Positions 44,232-55,720 of a stretch of DNA of 64,000 bases are shown here, one piece after another. The notes beneath the pieces were generated by a model, which did no database searches, was not told where the DNA came from, and saw only the letters and a list, made by a program, of their open reading frames with translations. Within the stretch, counting starts at the first letter, position 1, and each line of letters starts with the position of its first letter. Location of the stretch: NCBI GenBank assembly GCA_002205965.3, contig NADL03000681.1, positions 62,001-126,000 of the forward strand, written 5' to 3'. The position numbers and the translations under genes are program-made. The stretch comes from Kappaphycus alvarezii (Eukaryota; Rhodophyta; Florideophyceae; Gigartinales; Solieriaceae).

Positions 44232-44300
44232 TTTGCAGACACCGCACACGTTTACCAAACTGATGAGCAAAGCGTGTGATATAAGCGAATCTTTACATCT
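44232..44300. repeat. Dispersed repeat, copy 3 of 3
   Basis: Contains GCAGACACCGCACACGTT and, after about 30 bases, ATAAGCGAATCTTTACA, matching in order the stretches at 17897-17965 and 2533-2610. Confidence 0.4.
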
Positions 44301-44972
44301 GTCGCGCATCCACTGCCGAAATACGACAGCCGCCCGCGTATCTTTATGACCTTGCATGTTGTCGCAGAAAGTGATTCCAACAAATCGAAAGCGATCGGCT
44401 CAAAATTCCACACTAGCCCGATCGTCCCGGCAGTGCCTTGCCAGGAATAGCTGCCACTTTCGTGCCCAGGTCCCTCTTCTCTCACTTTTCTGCTGCCATT
44501 GGCAACAACTCGCGCTTCTCGTGCTGCCATCGACGCATAGCTCCCCTGGAATCGCCATCACGGAGTAAAGTCGTATGCCACTGGGGGAGGGGGCGGGGTG
44601 TTCCTTGCATTAGCCAGCGGCTGCTTCAGAATGACCCGCGTGTTCGGTCTGCGAAGCAGGTACTTTAGCTCGGACTGCATGTCGACTTTTGCTGCCTTGA
44701 ACACCGCTCGGCCGAATCCCGTCACCGCTGCTACGATGTGTGCAGTAGTCGACAAGGTACGGTGCAGCTGTTTGTACGCTACCGCTCCTCTTGGCGTCTT
44801 TTTTTTCACTGAGGGGGGGTGTTCACATTACTGCTCCTCTTCGTCCGGTTTACAGTATTTCATTGCAAGGGGAATGGTTGTATATCAGCTCGTCTTGGGC
44901 GGATTAAACTGCAACGGAGAGTGGTGCCTTGGAACATCATGGATTACTCTAAGAGTCTTCCTGCTTCCGAAT
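44301..44972. other. No gene supported
   Basis: Minus frames (44252-44530 and 44558-44809) are Arg/Ala-rich without a known motif and may be decayed element sequence. Confidence 0.35.
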
Positions 44973-45019
44973 ATAACTATTGGAAAAACTGCCCCGGGGG
45001 CAGTCTTTCCAATAGTTAT
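44973..45019. repeat. 47-bp inverted repeat
   Basis: 23-base arms (44973-44995 and 44997-45019) pair with one mismatch around a single central G. The core is GCCCCGGGGGC. No gene end lies beside it. Confidence 0.88.
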
Positions 45020-45400
45020 TCGTTTTATATCCAATAGCTACACACATGGCATATGGCTGAATGAATAACCAGGTTGGGTACAGAATTTGTTGGCAACGGG
45101 CGGTCACCGGAGCGTATCAGGCACAGCATCTACAGTAACTTGTTACTGTACAGTACAGTACTCCATGCCATGTGAGCAGAAACAGAGGGGAAGGAAGATA
45201 CGCAAGCTGGTAGCGGAGGGGCAAGAGAGGAGAGTGGAAAGGGCGAGGCCACGAGGAGGGTTGCAAACGCGTACCTAGCAGAGCCATGAGACCCGCCCCC
45301 CATACACCTGCAGTGAGGAACTACTGTATACCCCACGCTCTCCCCTAGCTAGTGTAAAGCCTTGTGCCTTATCAAATTTGGGAATGCCGCAAAACTGGCT

Positions 45401-45886
45401 GGGAAATGTGGGGTGTTATTAATTCATGATAAATATGGTCAGTTGTTCCCTGAGGCATGTCGTGATGTGGGTAAAGGCTTACAATGTTAAGGATTGGCGG
45501 GAAGCCGTCGAAACGCTTGAGAAAACTGGCTTGAGGCCGGCAAACAGGCACGCCGCATTGCACATCGCTGCCGCTGCGGCATGACGCTATGTGAGGACTT
45601 GTTTGACCTTTGCGTAGGTCTCCCTTGCCCTCGTAGCGACGTTGCGTGCGACGTCGGATAACAACGCGTGGGCGTCCGGGTGCCATTCTCCGAGGGTAGA
45701 GATAGGGACGGGGACCAGCCGTACTTCTGGCGGAAGACGCGATAAAGGACTCGTATGTTCTGTGTTTCGCCGTTCTTGCTGCGTTAAGCGAGGTGAGTAG
45801 CGTGAAAGTCTTACTCTACTGTTCGAGGGCGCTGGGGAGTTGACGAAGGTGACATCGAAGAAGCCTGTTCCGCCAGTTCGTCCCAT
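45401..45886 (-). repeat. Dispersed repeat, copy B (retroelement endonuclease-like end)
   Basis: 45401-45798 matches 32963-33353. The minus frame from 45886 reads GTGFFDVTFVNSPAPSNSRV, RLTQQERRNTEHT, VPVPISTLGEWHPDAHALLS and ARETYAKVKQVLTWRH. This fits a D-V-T-F-V nuclease strand followed by the E..K helix and P-x-I-S-T-x-G block typical of some retroelement C-termini. It is longer at the 5' side than copy A. No reverse transcriptase is present. Confidence 0.5.
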
Positions 45887-46504
45887 TGCGCGAATATCAG
45901 GTCTTGTGCGGTGGACCCCTTCTCGCGGCTCGATGACTGGATGTCATGCAGCTTTCCCTAGATCGCTCGCCAATAAACGGGCTGGTGACGGACGTGTACT
46001 CTACAGTGACAAAGACTATATTAATGTCCTGTACTGTAAAATATATGTCGTAACATATCTTAAAAAACCAAGAAAAAATTAGAAAAGTGCCTGATCCGGC
46101 GGCCCTCTGCTCCAATAGTGCATTATAATTTACTGTACTGTAGAACTGTGGAAATATAACGCTTAATCCCCAATTAGCGATCCTTGCTCAAGTAGGGTAC
46201 TGTAGTTAATAAGGCCAGATGGTCTACAAGTATCCTAAACAGGCCCTGCTTCCTTTAGTGTTACCAATTCCTTAATCGAAACCCCTAATCAGAGGAGTCA
46301 CCACCCGACTCTAGCTAACGAAGGGTTATGACTATTTGTCTGAAGAATAGGTATTTAAGGTAACCTCCATAGCTGGAACTCCCTATCTTCAAGAGGCAAC
46401 ATATAATCATAACTTAACTAAAATACCCAACGTATTCCTTCATTTAACCCTCGACGGCCAATATGTATAGTCCACAAGAACGCTGAACTCAGTGATGCAC
46501 TTTG

Positions 46505-46630
46505 TTTTGAGAATGACGGAACAACCAAGACAGACTGTCCTAGCTCAGAAATAGTATAAAAGCCCGCCGGCGCGGGGATAAGCCCTACAGAGTAAAGAGA
46601 TACCGGACTATTACTTCGTCAGGTTATGGG
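46505..46630 (+). repeat. 5' LTR remnant with TATA box
   Basis: Matches 55595-55720: ACAACCAAGA, then CCTAGCTCAGAAATAGTATA, then GCGCGGG and CGTCAG. AGTATAAAAG at 46553-46562 is a good TATA box. The outer boundary is uncertain; the LTR may begin further left. Confidence 0.7.
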
Positions 46631-46842
46631 AAAAATACCCTGACCACGTAGATCAACACCAAACCGGACTCCATCTTCAATAACAAAGCCGAAGCGGAAT
46701 AAACATCCCTCCTAGATCCGACGTCGCCCAAACCCCGTTTCTTGCCGCAAAACGGGTTGACAAAGCAAAATTCTCAGAAATCACCCGATAAATTCTCCTG
46801 CTACAAGAATATCATCACAAGACAATCATCAACCGTCCGACT

Positions 46843-47730
46843 ATGGCCTCAATCTTCATACTGAAAATCACACAGCTTAACAAGGACGACTTCGAGTCAT
46901 GGATCATCTCAGCGAATGCAGCTGCCGCCGCCCTTAAGGCAGGAGGGATACTCAACGGAGACCCAACACCACCAGAAGACCCCGCACTACTCATGCAACG
47001 CATGGACAAACGGGACATATTGCTCAGGTCACTTATCAAAAGCATCCACACAGACATACGGACAATCATAATCCCCTAAAACGGCCCACCAACAACGTAA
47101 GAACTGTTAGAAGCCGTCAAATTTCACCTGGACTCTACTCATATCGAAGACTATGTGCACCCCAGATAAATAGCAGAAAAAATTTTCCTCACGTCGGACC
47201 TGTCGATAACAGAGTAAAAGAGCCAGCACGAAGAAATACGTGCAAGAATGCTAGTCGCAAAGTATCCTAGCATCTCCGATCCGGCAAAACTGTTGATTTC
47301 ATGATCGCGGGCCTCAGGACTACCATCGAATAAGAAAGCGTAGGGGTAAAAATGCTCCTCGATAAACCAACGGACCCGAAGGATTCTGTCCACAAGTGCA
47401 AAAAATTGCGAGCTTAATAAAACGAAACAGGATAGGCAGCTCATCCCACATTCCCAGTGCCACCAGTACTACCAAGGCCGCCCTCCACGAAATTCTCAAA
47501 GTCGTCCACCAAAACCGACGTCAGCCCCGCCCCTCCTAAGAACTGTGTCGCGACCATATGCAACTCGGCATATACAACCCGTGGAACACAGAAGAGCATT
47601 GAAAATACCCGAAACACCTCCGCCACCGAAAATAAAAGGCCACTGCACAGGAAATTGTCATTGACTACGCCAAGCTCGCAGAGGAATTGCATAACAGCAT
47701 AGACACTGTCGTGTAGTGACTCGAGCACCC
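46843..47730 (+). pseudogene. Copia gag relic
   Basis: The first 78 codons (ITQLNKDDFESWIISANAAA and then MQRMDKRDILLRSLIKSI) fit the N-terminal helices of Copia gag (the F/Y-x-x-W motif). The same frame continues through several stops as ELLEAVKFHLDSTH, IRARMLVAKYPSISDPAKLL. The ATG stands about 210 bases after the 5' LTR, as expected for gag. It is dead. Confidence 0.65.
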
Positions 47731-48033
47731 AAAGAGGAGGAAATGCAAAGTATCGTCACGCCTACGCACCTTTAGGAGGATTCATCGAAAGTCAAATAGG
47801 TTGATTGATAAACGTAGGCGATTGAAAGTGTAATGTAGTGTAATTTAGGTAGATTTTTTAGCATTGATCTCGATCTCATGGCTTAATGGGACCGGAACAT
47901 AAGGGACACCTCTATCGGTCCACCGGATTAGGGTGGGACTTCTATTGATATCCCTCCCCTCACTTAAGCTCCAAAGCAAGCGGTAAGCAAACTATAACCT
48001 AATTTTCTACTGCCAACTTTTCTTTCTATCTTT
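47731..48033. other. Junction of Copia and Gypsy elements
   Basis: No motif-bearing frame. The 3' end of the minus-strand Gypsy element should lie here, but no matching LTR was found on the other side. Confidence 0.35.
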
Positions 48034-49000
48034 TTAATACAACTCCTTCACTGGTAATACCATTTCACTTTGGCTTCTAAAGTGCTGGTAACTCGCTAGG
48101 GATTCCTTTGCCACCGCTGTCCTGGACGAAAGTTCCCGAGAGTGAGCCAACATCGTTCCTGTGGTTTCTTTTTCATCACAGATCGTGTAGATCCCTTCAT
48201 CTAAGATAGCTACCGTTGCCTGGAATTCATATATTATCACGTCATCCAAGTAAAAAAGCGCGTATTGCCATTTTACCCCAGACGGGATAATATCGACCGC
48301 CCGTTGGAACGTTGCGGGTGCATTCTTCAAATGGCACGGCATCAGAATAAAGCGGTAGAGACCGTGATGGCTAGAGAACGTATATTTTTTTCCTATCCTC
48401 CTCGGGAATCTCGACCTGCCAGTAGCCGCTGTTGCAGTCCAACGTTGTAAAAATAGTTACTTCTCCTAATGGGTCAATACATTTATCCATTCGGGGAATT
48501 GAATAAGAATTCCGTACGCAAAGTTCATTGAGCCTCCTGTAATCCACGCAGAAGCGTAAGGTTCCGTCCTTCTTTGGAGCGAAAACGAACGGGCTGGCCA
48601 TTTCACTGTGAGAGGGCTCAATTATCTCTGCAGCCAGCATAAGGTCTATTTCCTTCTTTTCAAATTCTCTTGCTTTCAATCCGGCTCGATAAGGCTGTTG
48701 ATAGACAGGACTGGAACTAGGTTTTAACTAGATGCGGTATTTGGCCACTGAAATATTTCCGAGACTGCCATTTCACATATCAGACAAATCTTCTAACATG
48801 TTGAAGACATCCTTTCTTATCTTCTCATCTTTTAGACCGATATGGACTTGATCGTGCCAGTCTGGTGGTAAATCCTCTTCTCCAATTTCCTTGTTGGAAG
48901 CGTTGTAATTTTTGATAAACTTCCAGTTCGGTACAGTCTTCTCGACAATTACATCTTCGTTCGGAATAGAAGAAGAGGCGGAGTGCGAAACGGATTCCAT
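48034..49000 (-). pseudogene. Ty3/Gypsy reverse transcriptase
   Basis: Minus-strand order: a linker (49000-48773); KAREFEKKEIDLMLAAEIIE, SPFVFAPKKDGTLRFCVDY, RRLNELCVRNSYSIPRMDK and FTTLDCNSGYWQVEIPEED (48679-48371); after a shift PCHLKNAPATFQRAVDII and YALFYLDDVIIY (48342-48215), the catalytic Y-x-D-D box. These are the classical Gypsy motifs. Reading decays after the box. RNase H and integrase are missing, so the element is cut off at about 48.0 kb. Confidence 0.85.
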
Positions 49001-49370
49001 ACACCCTCCTTAAGGGTAGACGACCTCAGGGCGTCATTTAAGGTGACTGATAGGATCAGAGACGGGGGTGGAGGAGCGATACCAACTACTGTGCCGGCGG
49101 GAAGATGTACGGTTTTCACAGAAAAATTACTAATTAAGACCGTAAACGGTTTGTGCAGCGAATGTCGATAATACCATTTGCTACTAAGGCGAAATGCTTG
49201 AGGCGAGAGCGAGGGTTATTCTGGACAAAGCATAAACTGCAGGTCGGACATTGCACAGAAACAGTAGAACGATGCATAGGAGATATTTTTACAGCGTAAG
49301 TAAGTAGAATATTCCGGGAAAGAGTGTCCTACGAAAGGGAATGGAGAGAAGAGCAGGATGGATGGCTTGA

Positions 49371-49745
49371 CTATGATTTGGATAAGGTTCTGTCTGTAAT
49401 GGTTATCGGTGATCCATGATGGAAAACAACTCTCCGAGCGGTTGATAGAATAGCACGAACGTGCTTACAGATAAAAGTAGTACCGAGTATTGCATCGACG
49501 GCTAAATTGGCAACCACCGGAAATCGAACCCTTACTTTAAATTTAATGAGTCGGAAATTCAGCATTATAGTACCTACACAATGTATTGGTTTGTTGGACT
49601 CGTCCAACAAAGGTGTTAATACCTGACGGGTTGAGGATCTCCATGAGTTGTGGAGCATCCTTAGATTGAAATTGTTAGAGCCGGCACCGGTATCTAATAC
49701 AGTAGTCGTGGGTATCATATGTGAAGAAATGCGTCCGATGTACAT
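49371..49745 (-). pseudogene. Gypsy aspartic protease
   Basis: The 124-codon frame has TTVLDTGAGSNNFNLRML, the D-T-G-A catalytic site, and VVANLAVDAILGTTFICKHV, which fits the I-L-G-x-D/T-F/W block near the C-terminus of retropepsins. It lies between gag/zinc knuckle and reverse transcriptase on the same strand, as in Gypsy elements. It acts as a dimer to cut the polyprotein. Confidence 0.75.
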
Positions 49746-50014
49746 TGAAACCTTATAATTTCATTTTTTTAATAGACATATAGGATCACCGGAAGCGGGA
49801 GAGGAATGCAGAGTAGATTCATCTAAAGAGGGAAATACAGCCCGGTCTTCGTCCACGGGAGGCTTTGAGAATTACAAAGCGGAAACGACGGCGCCTCTAC
49901 GTGTTTCAGATGTCGTTTTCCGTTTCGATTCCTTCGACCTGACCGGGTATTTGAAGAGTATCCTTATACTGAGTCTCTACGATATTAATCGAACCCGTTT
50001 GCCCGGACGGATTT

Positions 50015-50696
50015 CTACCAAAAGGGCGGGCCGTATTCGGGTCGTACTTGTTCACTAAAACCGATGGTAGTTTGGGAGCGTATTTGAATCAACTTAGACC
50101 GGTCGGGCTCCTTCAAATATGGGCGCACCATGTGCCCTGGGTCCAAACAAAGGCGACAGTAATGGGAATGCGTTCTTTGCTGATCACCGGACGGATTTTG
50201 AGCATTAACCGAAGAACCAAAGGGTGTCGGCTGCCGTGCGTGCTGTCGAGAATGGGATGCCACTGGAGATAATGGAACCGACGTGTAAAAACTAGAAGGT
50301 GGGGATGAGTAAGTGGTTTTACTTGCTCCCCCTGTTCACCCTGTGTCAGTTCCAATACCTCTAGGTTGTCATCCTGCTCGGTAACAGATAAACTGTCATC
50401 CATTGACGAGGACTCGATTGCCAATGATTTTGCCGCCCAGTCACGGGGTTGAAAACGAATCTCCTTCCGAATCGGGTATTCTGTCGCTGCACTTGAGGGT
50501 TGCCGAGGGATATACGAATGATCTCCCCCAACGCATGCTCATAATTAACCACCGTTTGGTAGTCTGCATTGGGGTGAGTAGCAAGGTACAAGCGAACTTG
50601 TTTGCATGTACCTGACAACAGTCCATCAACAAAGAGCGACTTCAATCTCCGAAAGGAAAATACAGTACTGCAACGGAGATTATTGTCCCTCAACAT
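50015..50696 (-). pseudogene. Gypsy gag C-terminal part and zinc knuckle
   Basis: The frame 50696-50361 gives FSFRRLKSLFVDGLLSGTCK and LATHPNADYQTVVNYEHALG, a gag capsid end. In another frame (50263-50015) HYCRLCLDPGHMVRPY is a zinc knuckle (C-x2-C-x4-H) whose last Cys is Tyr. It stands upstream of the protease. Confidence 0.6.
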
Positions 50697-51324
50697 TCTC
50701 GAAACCGCTCCTCGTTCATGGAATAACTCTGTTTAAAGTACACGACGTCCGAATATACCACAGCTATTACCTTGTCGGTCGCGTAAGTCCGTAAAAGGAA
50801 TTCGACTACCTCCTTTTAGCTCCTTAACAGCTCATGCTGGCGCTTATCAATAGCCACAGAACCGCCGGTAATTCTTGTTTGCATGAGAGATTCTGCCTGT
50901 CCAGTCAAATAAAATTAAAAGCATCACATCGCGGCCGGTTCGGGAACTCTGTTAATATTACAAGCGTCCTTAAACTTCGAGAGGAAGTTCAAAACCGCTA
51001 TCGGACATGTCCAGAGAAGACTTTCGGCTTCATATGAACCTCCAGTTTCTTGAGAAACTTAGTCATACTTCTCGAAAAATCTGAATAATCCGCGGTTCGG
51101 AGTTTCAACCGGTAACTCTGAAAGTCCACCGCCTTGGTGAACAGTTCGTTCAGCGTTTTAAGCGACTTGATAGTGCGCTTTCCCTTTTTCTTCCTGCGAC
51201 GGTCGCTGTCCGAATCGGATGAGGACGAGCTCGCAGATTACGAGTCGGTCGAAGATTCTTCAGTTGCGTCATGGGGACGCCTCTTACGCGAACCTTTCTT
51301 GTCCTTCTTCCTCTAACGACGGCT

Positions 51325-51819
51325 TCAACTCTTCTCTCCGCGTTTTACAGAACTGTCAGAATCCGAATCTGTGCTTGAATCTGAATTGGACTGACGGTAT
51401 TTCGAACTGCTCCTGGTCTTCTGTTTCTTTTTACTGCCACGGGAAAGAGAGCGATCATCATCACGCTCACTGCGTCCGCGATGGGTTGCATGAGAAATCG
51501 ACTCCTCGTCATCAGAGTCTCGCTCCCCGACCAGTTTCACGGAAAGGGACGGTTTTAAATCCATGGGTTTCCCCATCTCCTCCAGTAGGTTACGTAATTT
51601 TCTAGTTTTGGTCCTTAAAACTTGAGGTTGCCCGGACGGGCCTGGCAAACCCCTATCGATATGGCATTTCGTGCGACCGCTCACGGTGTCCTTGTCCAGT
51701 TCGGTTTCCCCGGCACCTTCGAGGAGTACGTCAACAGGCACGTTGACGAAGCGCTTCATCCGTGCCGTCGTTTCCTCCCGTAAGTAAGTCATGATCAACG
51801 GTTCTGCCGACTCGGCCAT
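51325..51819 (-). pseudogene. Gypsy gag N-terminal part
   Basis: A 164-codon frame: MAESAEPLIMTYLREETTAR, KRFVNVPVDVLLEGAGETEL, then an Arg/Ser-rich tail (RSERDDDRSLSRGSKKKQK, SDSSTDSDSDSS). Its place before the capsid part on the same strand, and the highly charged tail, fit a gag leader. No domain is diagnostic alone. The frame downstream towards 50.7 kb is broken. Confidence 0.5.
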
Positions 51820-51825
51820 GATATC

Positions 51826-53759
51826 ATATACCCTTGATGGGACTTCTGTCTCTATTACCGATTTGTTCCTTCACCGCTTGTGACACCATACCTTGTACCT
51901 CTGTCTGCAGTTCCGAATGGATCTTCTTTTCCATTTACAGCTTCAACTTCTCGAATTCCGTACAGATTGCAGACCGGCGATGTCCATAACACGAGGGACC
52001 ACCTCTCTTTTAATCTAGTGGGCCCTCTCCAACTTCACCGGCGGATTAGCAAATAAAGTAAAAGGGTAGAGTTACTCGGCACTCCGGAAGTGGATGTATC
52101 CGGTTCTCTGTTCCTATCGCGCAAAAACCGTTCCGGTTCCTCGAGGGGCTTCATCAATGCGGAGGGAGCACTGCGCGTGCTGTGGGAAGACTGAGAACCT
52201 TCCGGATGGTCAAGAGGGTTGGAAATATTGGGCGTAGGTATCTTTCTTGAAAGTGCCGAACGGGAAAAGTGGCGATTTTCAACTCAAACTTCTCTTATCT
52301 TCCGACGGCGTCTCTTCTCGACACCTAGAACCGAACAGGAAAAACCAAACAGTTTCTGGGTTGGGAGACCCATTGAGGTGTAAAACCGTAAGGGTTCACT
52401 CTTGTTACTTTCCAGACGTCTCCGGTCGGTAACACGAGGATCTCAATAGCTCAATAGAGCGTTGTATGATAGAGGTTGAAGCTGAAAGGGAAGGTTGGAT
52501 AAGGAAGGTGGGGGAATGAAAGGAAGTTCGCCAGCTCTGGCCAGATTTTTCTTGGAGGTGCTCAAGTCGCAACTTATATAGAACTATTTCGCCACACTCT
52601 CACTCAACTCTAACTCTAACTAAACCCTAGCCATCTGAGCGGGACACTCAATACTACCAATCATCACAAGACATGACATAGTAACACTGGCACAAATTCA
52701 TGCCAGCTTACAACTAACAGTGCACAACAGTGCACAACACTACATCACTTCATCATGTGTATGCACTAACTCACCAACTGCACTTAACCACACAATCACT
52801 ACACGTCCCCAAATTCACAACACAACTCTTACACATGCAACGACATGTATACACGCAACTACTGTAACCGCCACCACTGTACTTGACTCATCACCATAGT
52901 GCATCAACACCCATCAACCTGTACTGTATGTCCACGTACATGCCTGTCCACTCTGTACTGCACAGCCGTACTGTACAGCATAGCCATATGTACTAGCTAC
53001 ACACGTGCACGCCAGAACAACCCACTAGAGCCGCAACACTTGTACGCACCACGTTCCATATGAGCATTTGCAGTAGCCAATCAGAAGCCCGTTTCACGTT
53101 GAGTTTGAGATGAGGCGCATATGCGCTTTCCAAACGGCACCCTCCAAAACATCCCATGCTCCCTTGCACTTTTGGTTTTCAGTGACAGCACAGGGCCCAC
53201 AGCCAACATTGTAGGTAGAGGTCTTCTATCTGCGAGGGACCACTGAACGGACGAAAAAGGGAAACAAAAGGAAGAGGTTGGCTCACTCTCGGGACGAGCT
53301 TACCGGACCGCGGTCAAGGGAGATACGTGGTGTCGATGACGGCACGATGGAGGCCAAAAAGGATTAACCGTACGGAGTAAAAAGTGAAGGGAAAAGGTTA
53401 GTAGCAAAAGGTGACGGGTACTCCGAGAGGTAAAGTGTGCTTGCCTTTTACTTGACGGGTACCTAGACTGAGATTGCAGTTTAATATCTGCTAAGTCCGC
53501 CCGGAGTCCGATTGGTCCCGGCCCCAGACCCTAATGGTCCGTGGCACAGGGGTACCAATTTCTTATTAAAATAATACGCATTACACTAAAACCCTTGCTG
53601 TACACTAACAAAAGGTCTGTAAAGACCGTTCTGATTCCTCACCTAGGTGCACTGTACAGTACAGCCACAACTCTGCCACATGTATCGCCAAGCGGATCAC
53701 GCAGGTCGCACCCGACGGGTAAATCCATCGCCTCACTTTTCTTCAAATAGCGGACGGTA
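51826..53759. other. 5' flank of the Gypsy element; no gene supported
   Basis: Presumed 5' untranslated part and LTR of the minus-strand Gypsy element. 52600-52900 is an ACA/ACT-rich, G-poor stretch, with a TACTG cluster at about 52920-52985. GGGGTACCAAT at 53550 reads on the minus strand as ATTGGTACCCC, which could be a primer-binding site. No matching LTR pair was found. Confidence 0.35.
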
Positions 53760-55137
53760 GAGCATCAACCGCTGAGGTTTTGCCAATACACCACAAAGTC
53801 TACCACATCCCCATCCAAAAACAGAAAGCAAAACTCGAACCACGAGCCTTATTGGTCTGCTACATGAGGTTGCTCGACAACAAACTCATACTTGTATTGG
53901 ACTCCAAAACAGACACGTACCTCCAGGCAAGAGTCTGCGACTTCAAGAAGTACGACCTCAGAAAATATCCCTCTCGGACCACACCAAACGCCACCACAAC
54001 GGCAAAATACAGACCTCAGCCAGATTCATGCCTTTCAAAATGACCTACCGCTACAAAAACTCGCCCACCCTCCAATTTAATCGAAAAGTACGATGAGCTG
54101 TTCCAGGCGACCGCATGCAACCCTACCTACACTGTGATACCAACAGAACCTCATCATATATGGCCGAGAAGTCTGCAGTGCGACTCCTCCTAGCCATTGC
54201 CACACAAAAATACTGTACCATTAGCCATTTTGATTTGAACGCCGCCTACCTGCGCGAGCCCTACTCCTACACCAAGCTAGTCTATATAAAAGGACAACCG
54301 AAATTCGAAGGCACCCTCAGGCACCCTGGACACACAGGAATACTCTTAAAAAACATCTGCGGCACCCAACCAGCCGCTAATATCTACTTCAAAGGGCTTT
54401 TAAAACACCTCACTAAACATGGATAACAGAAAAGGGATGCAGGACATTGACTCTTGTCTAAGGTGAACAACAACCAACCAATGATGGTGGCTGTCAGAAC
54501 GGACAACTTTCTACTAGTCTCACTAATCAGCGACCTATTCAAAGTCCTGCAACTCAAGTACAAGATTTTGGACCTCGGCCACCCCCAAAAAATACCTGAA
54601 ATGGCACCAAGACTCAACAAAAAACGGAGCCATACATGTCTCACAACAGCACTTCATCTAAAGTATGCTCCGCAAAACCAAATTTCTCAGTGCAAACCAA
54701 AGCACTCCCCAGTCCCGGAAAATAAAGACTGGAATGAAGCAACCACATATCCAACACTGCCTACAGCCATCTTCAAGCTCTTCCAAACCATTGTAGGAGA
54801 ACTGAGATACCTCAAGAACAACACAAGGCCCGATATATTGCCCACATTCAACAAAAGAGCTGAAAAGATGAAAATGTCCACGGGAAGCCACTATCAGCTG
54901 CTCAAATGGCGCATGCACTACCTCCAAGCAACACTGCACCATGTCATACTGTACAAAACACAGGCCTCCACTACGGCAAAGACCCATCCCCTCACAGCAT
55001 ATAGAAATGCTTACTTCGTAAATGAAAGGGATACAATCTCTAGAGCAGGCATCATACATACGGTGTGGGGATCACCAATATCGTGGTGTAGCTACAAACA
55101 ATCAACAGTGTACAAATACACATGCGAAGCAGAATAA
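53760..55137 (+). pseudogene. Copia integrase end, reverse transcriptase and RNase H
   Basis: Frames in order: VLPIHHKVYHIPIQKQKAKL, EPRALLVCYMR and LDSKTDTYLQARVCDFKKYD (the integrase C-terminal part); EKSAVRLLLAIATQKY with ISHFDLNAAYL (first catalytic Asp) and YFKGLLKHLTKHG; VAVRTDNFLLVSLISDLFKV (Y-x-D-D box degraded to R-T-D-N), LKYKILDLGH, FQTIVGELRYLKNNTRPDI and finally VWGSPISWCSYKQS with CEAE (RNase H). The 227-codon frame 54454-55137 is long for such a relic. The altered Y-x-D-D box shows that it is inactive. Confidence 0.75.
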
Positions 55138-55594
55138 CTTGCAGAATCAGACGACAGCAAACCCTATAGATAAGACGACCACTATGGGACTGCGGATTCC
55201 AGAACAACTCACCATCCAAACTCCTAGTCCGCAAAATATCCACAATCCAGGTAGCCAAAAGTACCTCACGCAACCAAACGGAGGATTCACATCGATACAG
55301 CACAAAATCACCTCGCCCACCATGTAAGACAAGGAAACGTCGCTGTACATCATATAAACACATATATCAACGCCGCCCGAACCAGGGAACTAGGCCGCAT
55401 CAAAACCGAACGCCATATTGCTCACCTCCGCATCGTCCCAAACCCCGGTATAAGCGCGACGGAACGAGCCATCCACAAACTCAAAAAAGAGCCAGGGGAC
55501 ACACCAAGGCAACTAAGCTAAAAGAACGATCCACTGTTTCACCCCGGACTGACGGAAAAACAAGACATTCAATAGAAAACGTGAATCCCCCTTA

Positions 55595-55720
55595 CAACGG
55601 ACAAAACAACCAAGAAAGACCATCCTAGCTCAGAAATAGTATAAAAGCCCACCAGCGCGGGCACAAGCTCTCCAGAATAAAGGGATATCGGACTACCATA
55701 TCGTCAGAGAAAGTATTCTG
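55595..55720 (+). repeat. 3' LTR remnant with TATA box
   Basis: Partner of 46505-46630. AGTATAAAAG is at 55638-55647. AATCCCCCTTACAACGG just before it may hold the decayed polypurine or junction region. Confidence 0.7.

Larger units (their letters stand above)
46505..55720 (+). mobile_element. Copia-like LTR retrotransposon split by a Gypsy element
   Basis: LTR remnants at 46505-46630 and 55595-55720 enclose, on the plus strand, gag (46.8-47.7 kb) and the integrase end, reverse transcriptase and RNase H (53.76-55.14 kb). Between these lies a minus-strand Ty3/Gypsy element (about 48.0-51.8 kb plus flanks). The zinc knuckle, protease and most of the integrase of the Copia element were not found, so DNA was lost as well as gained. 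Confidence 0.75.
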
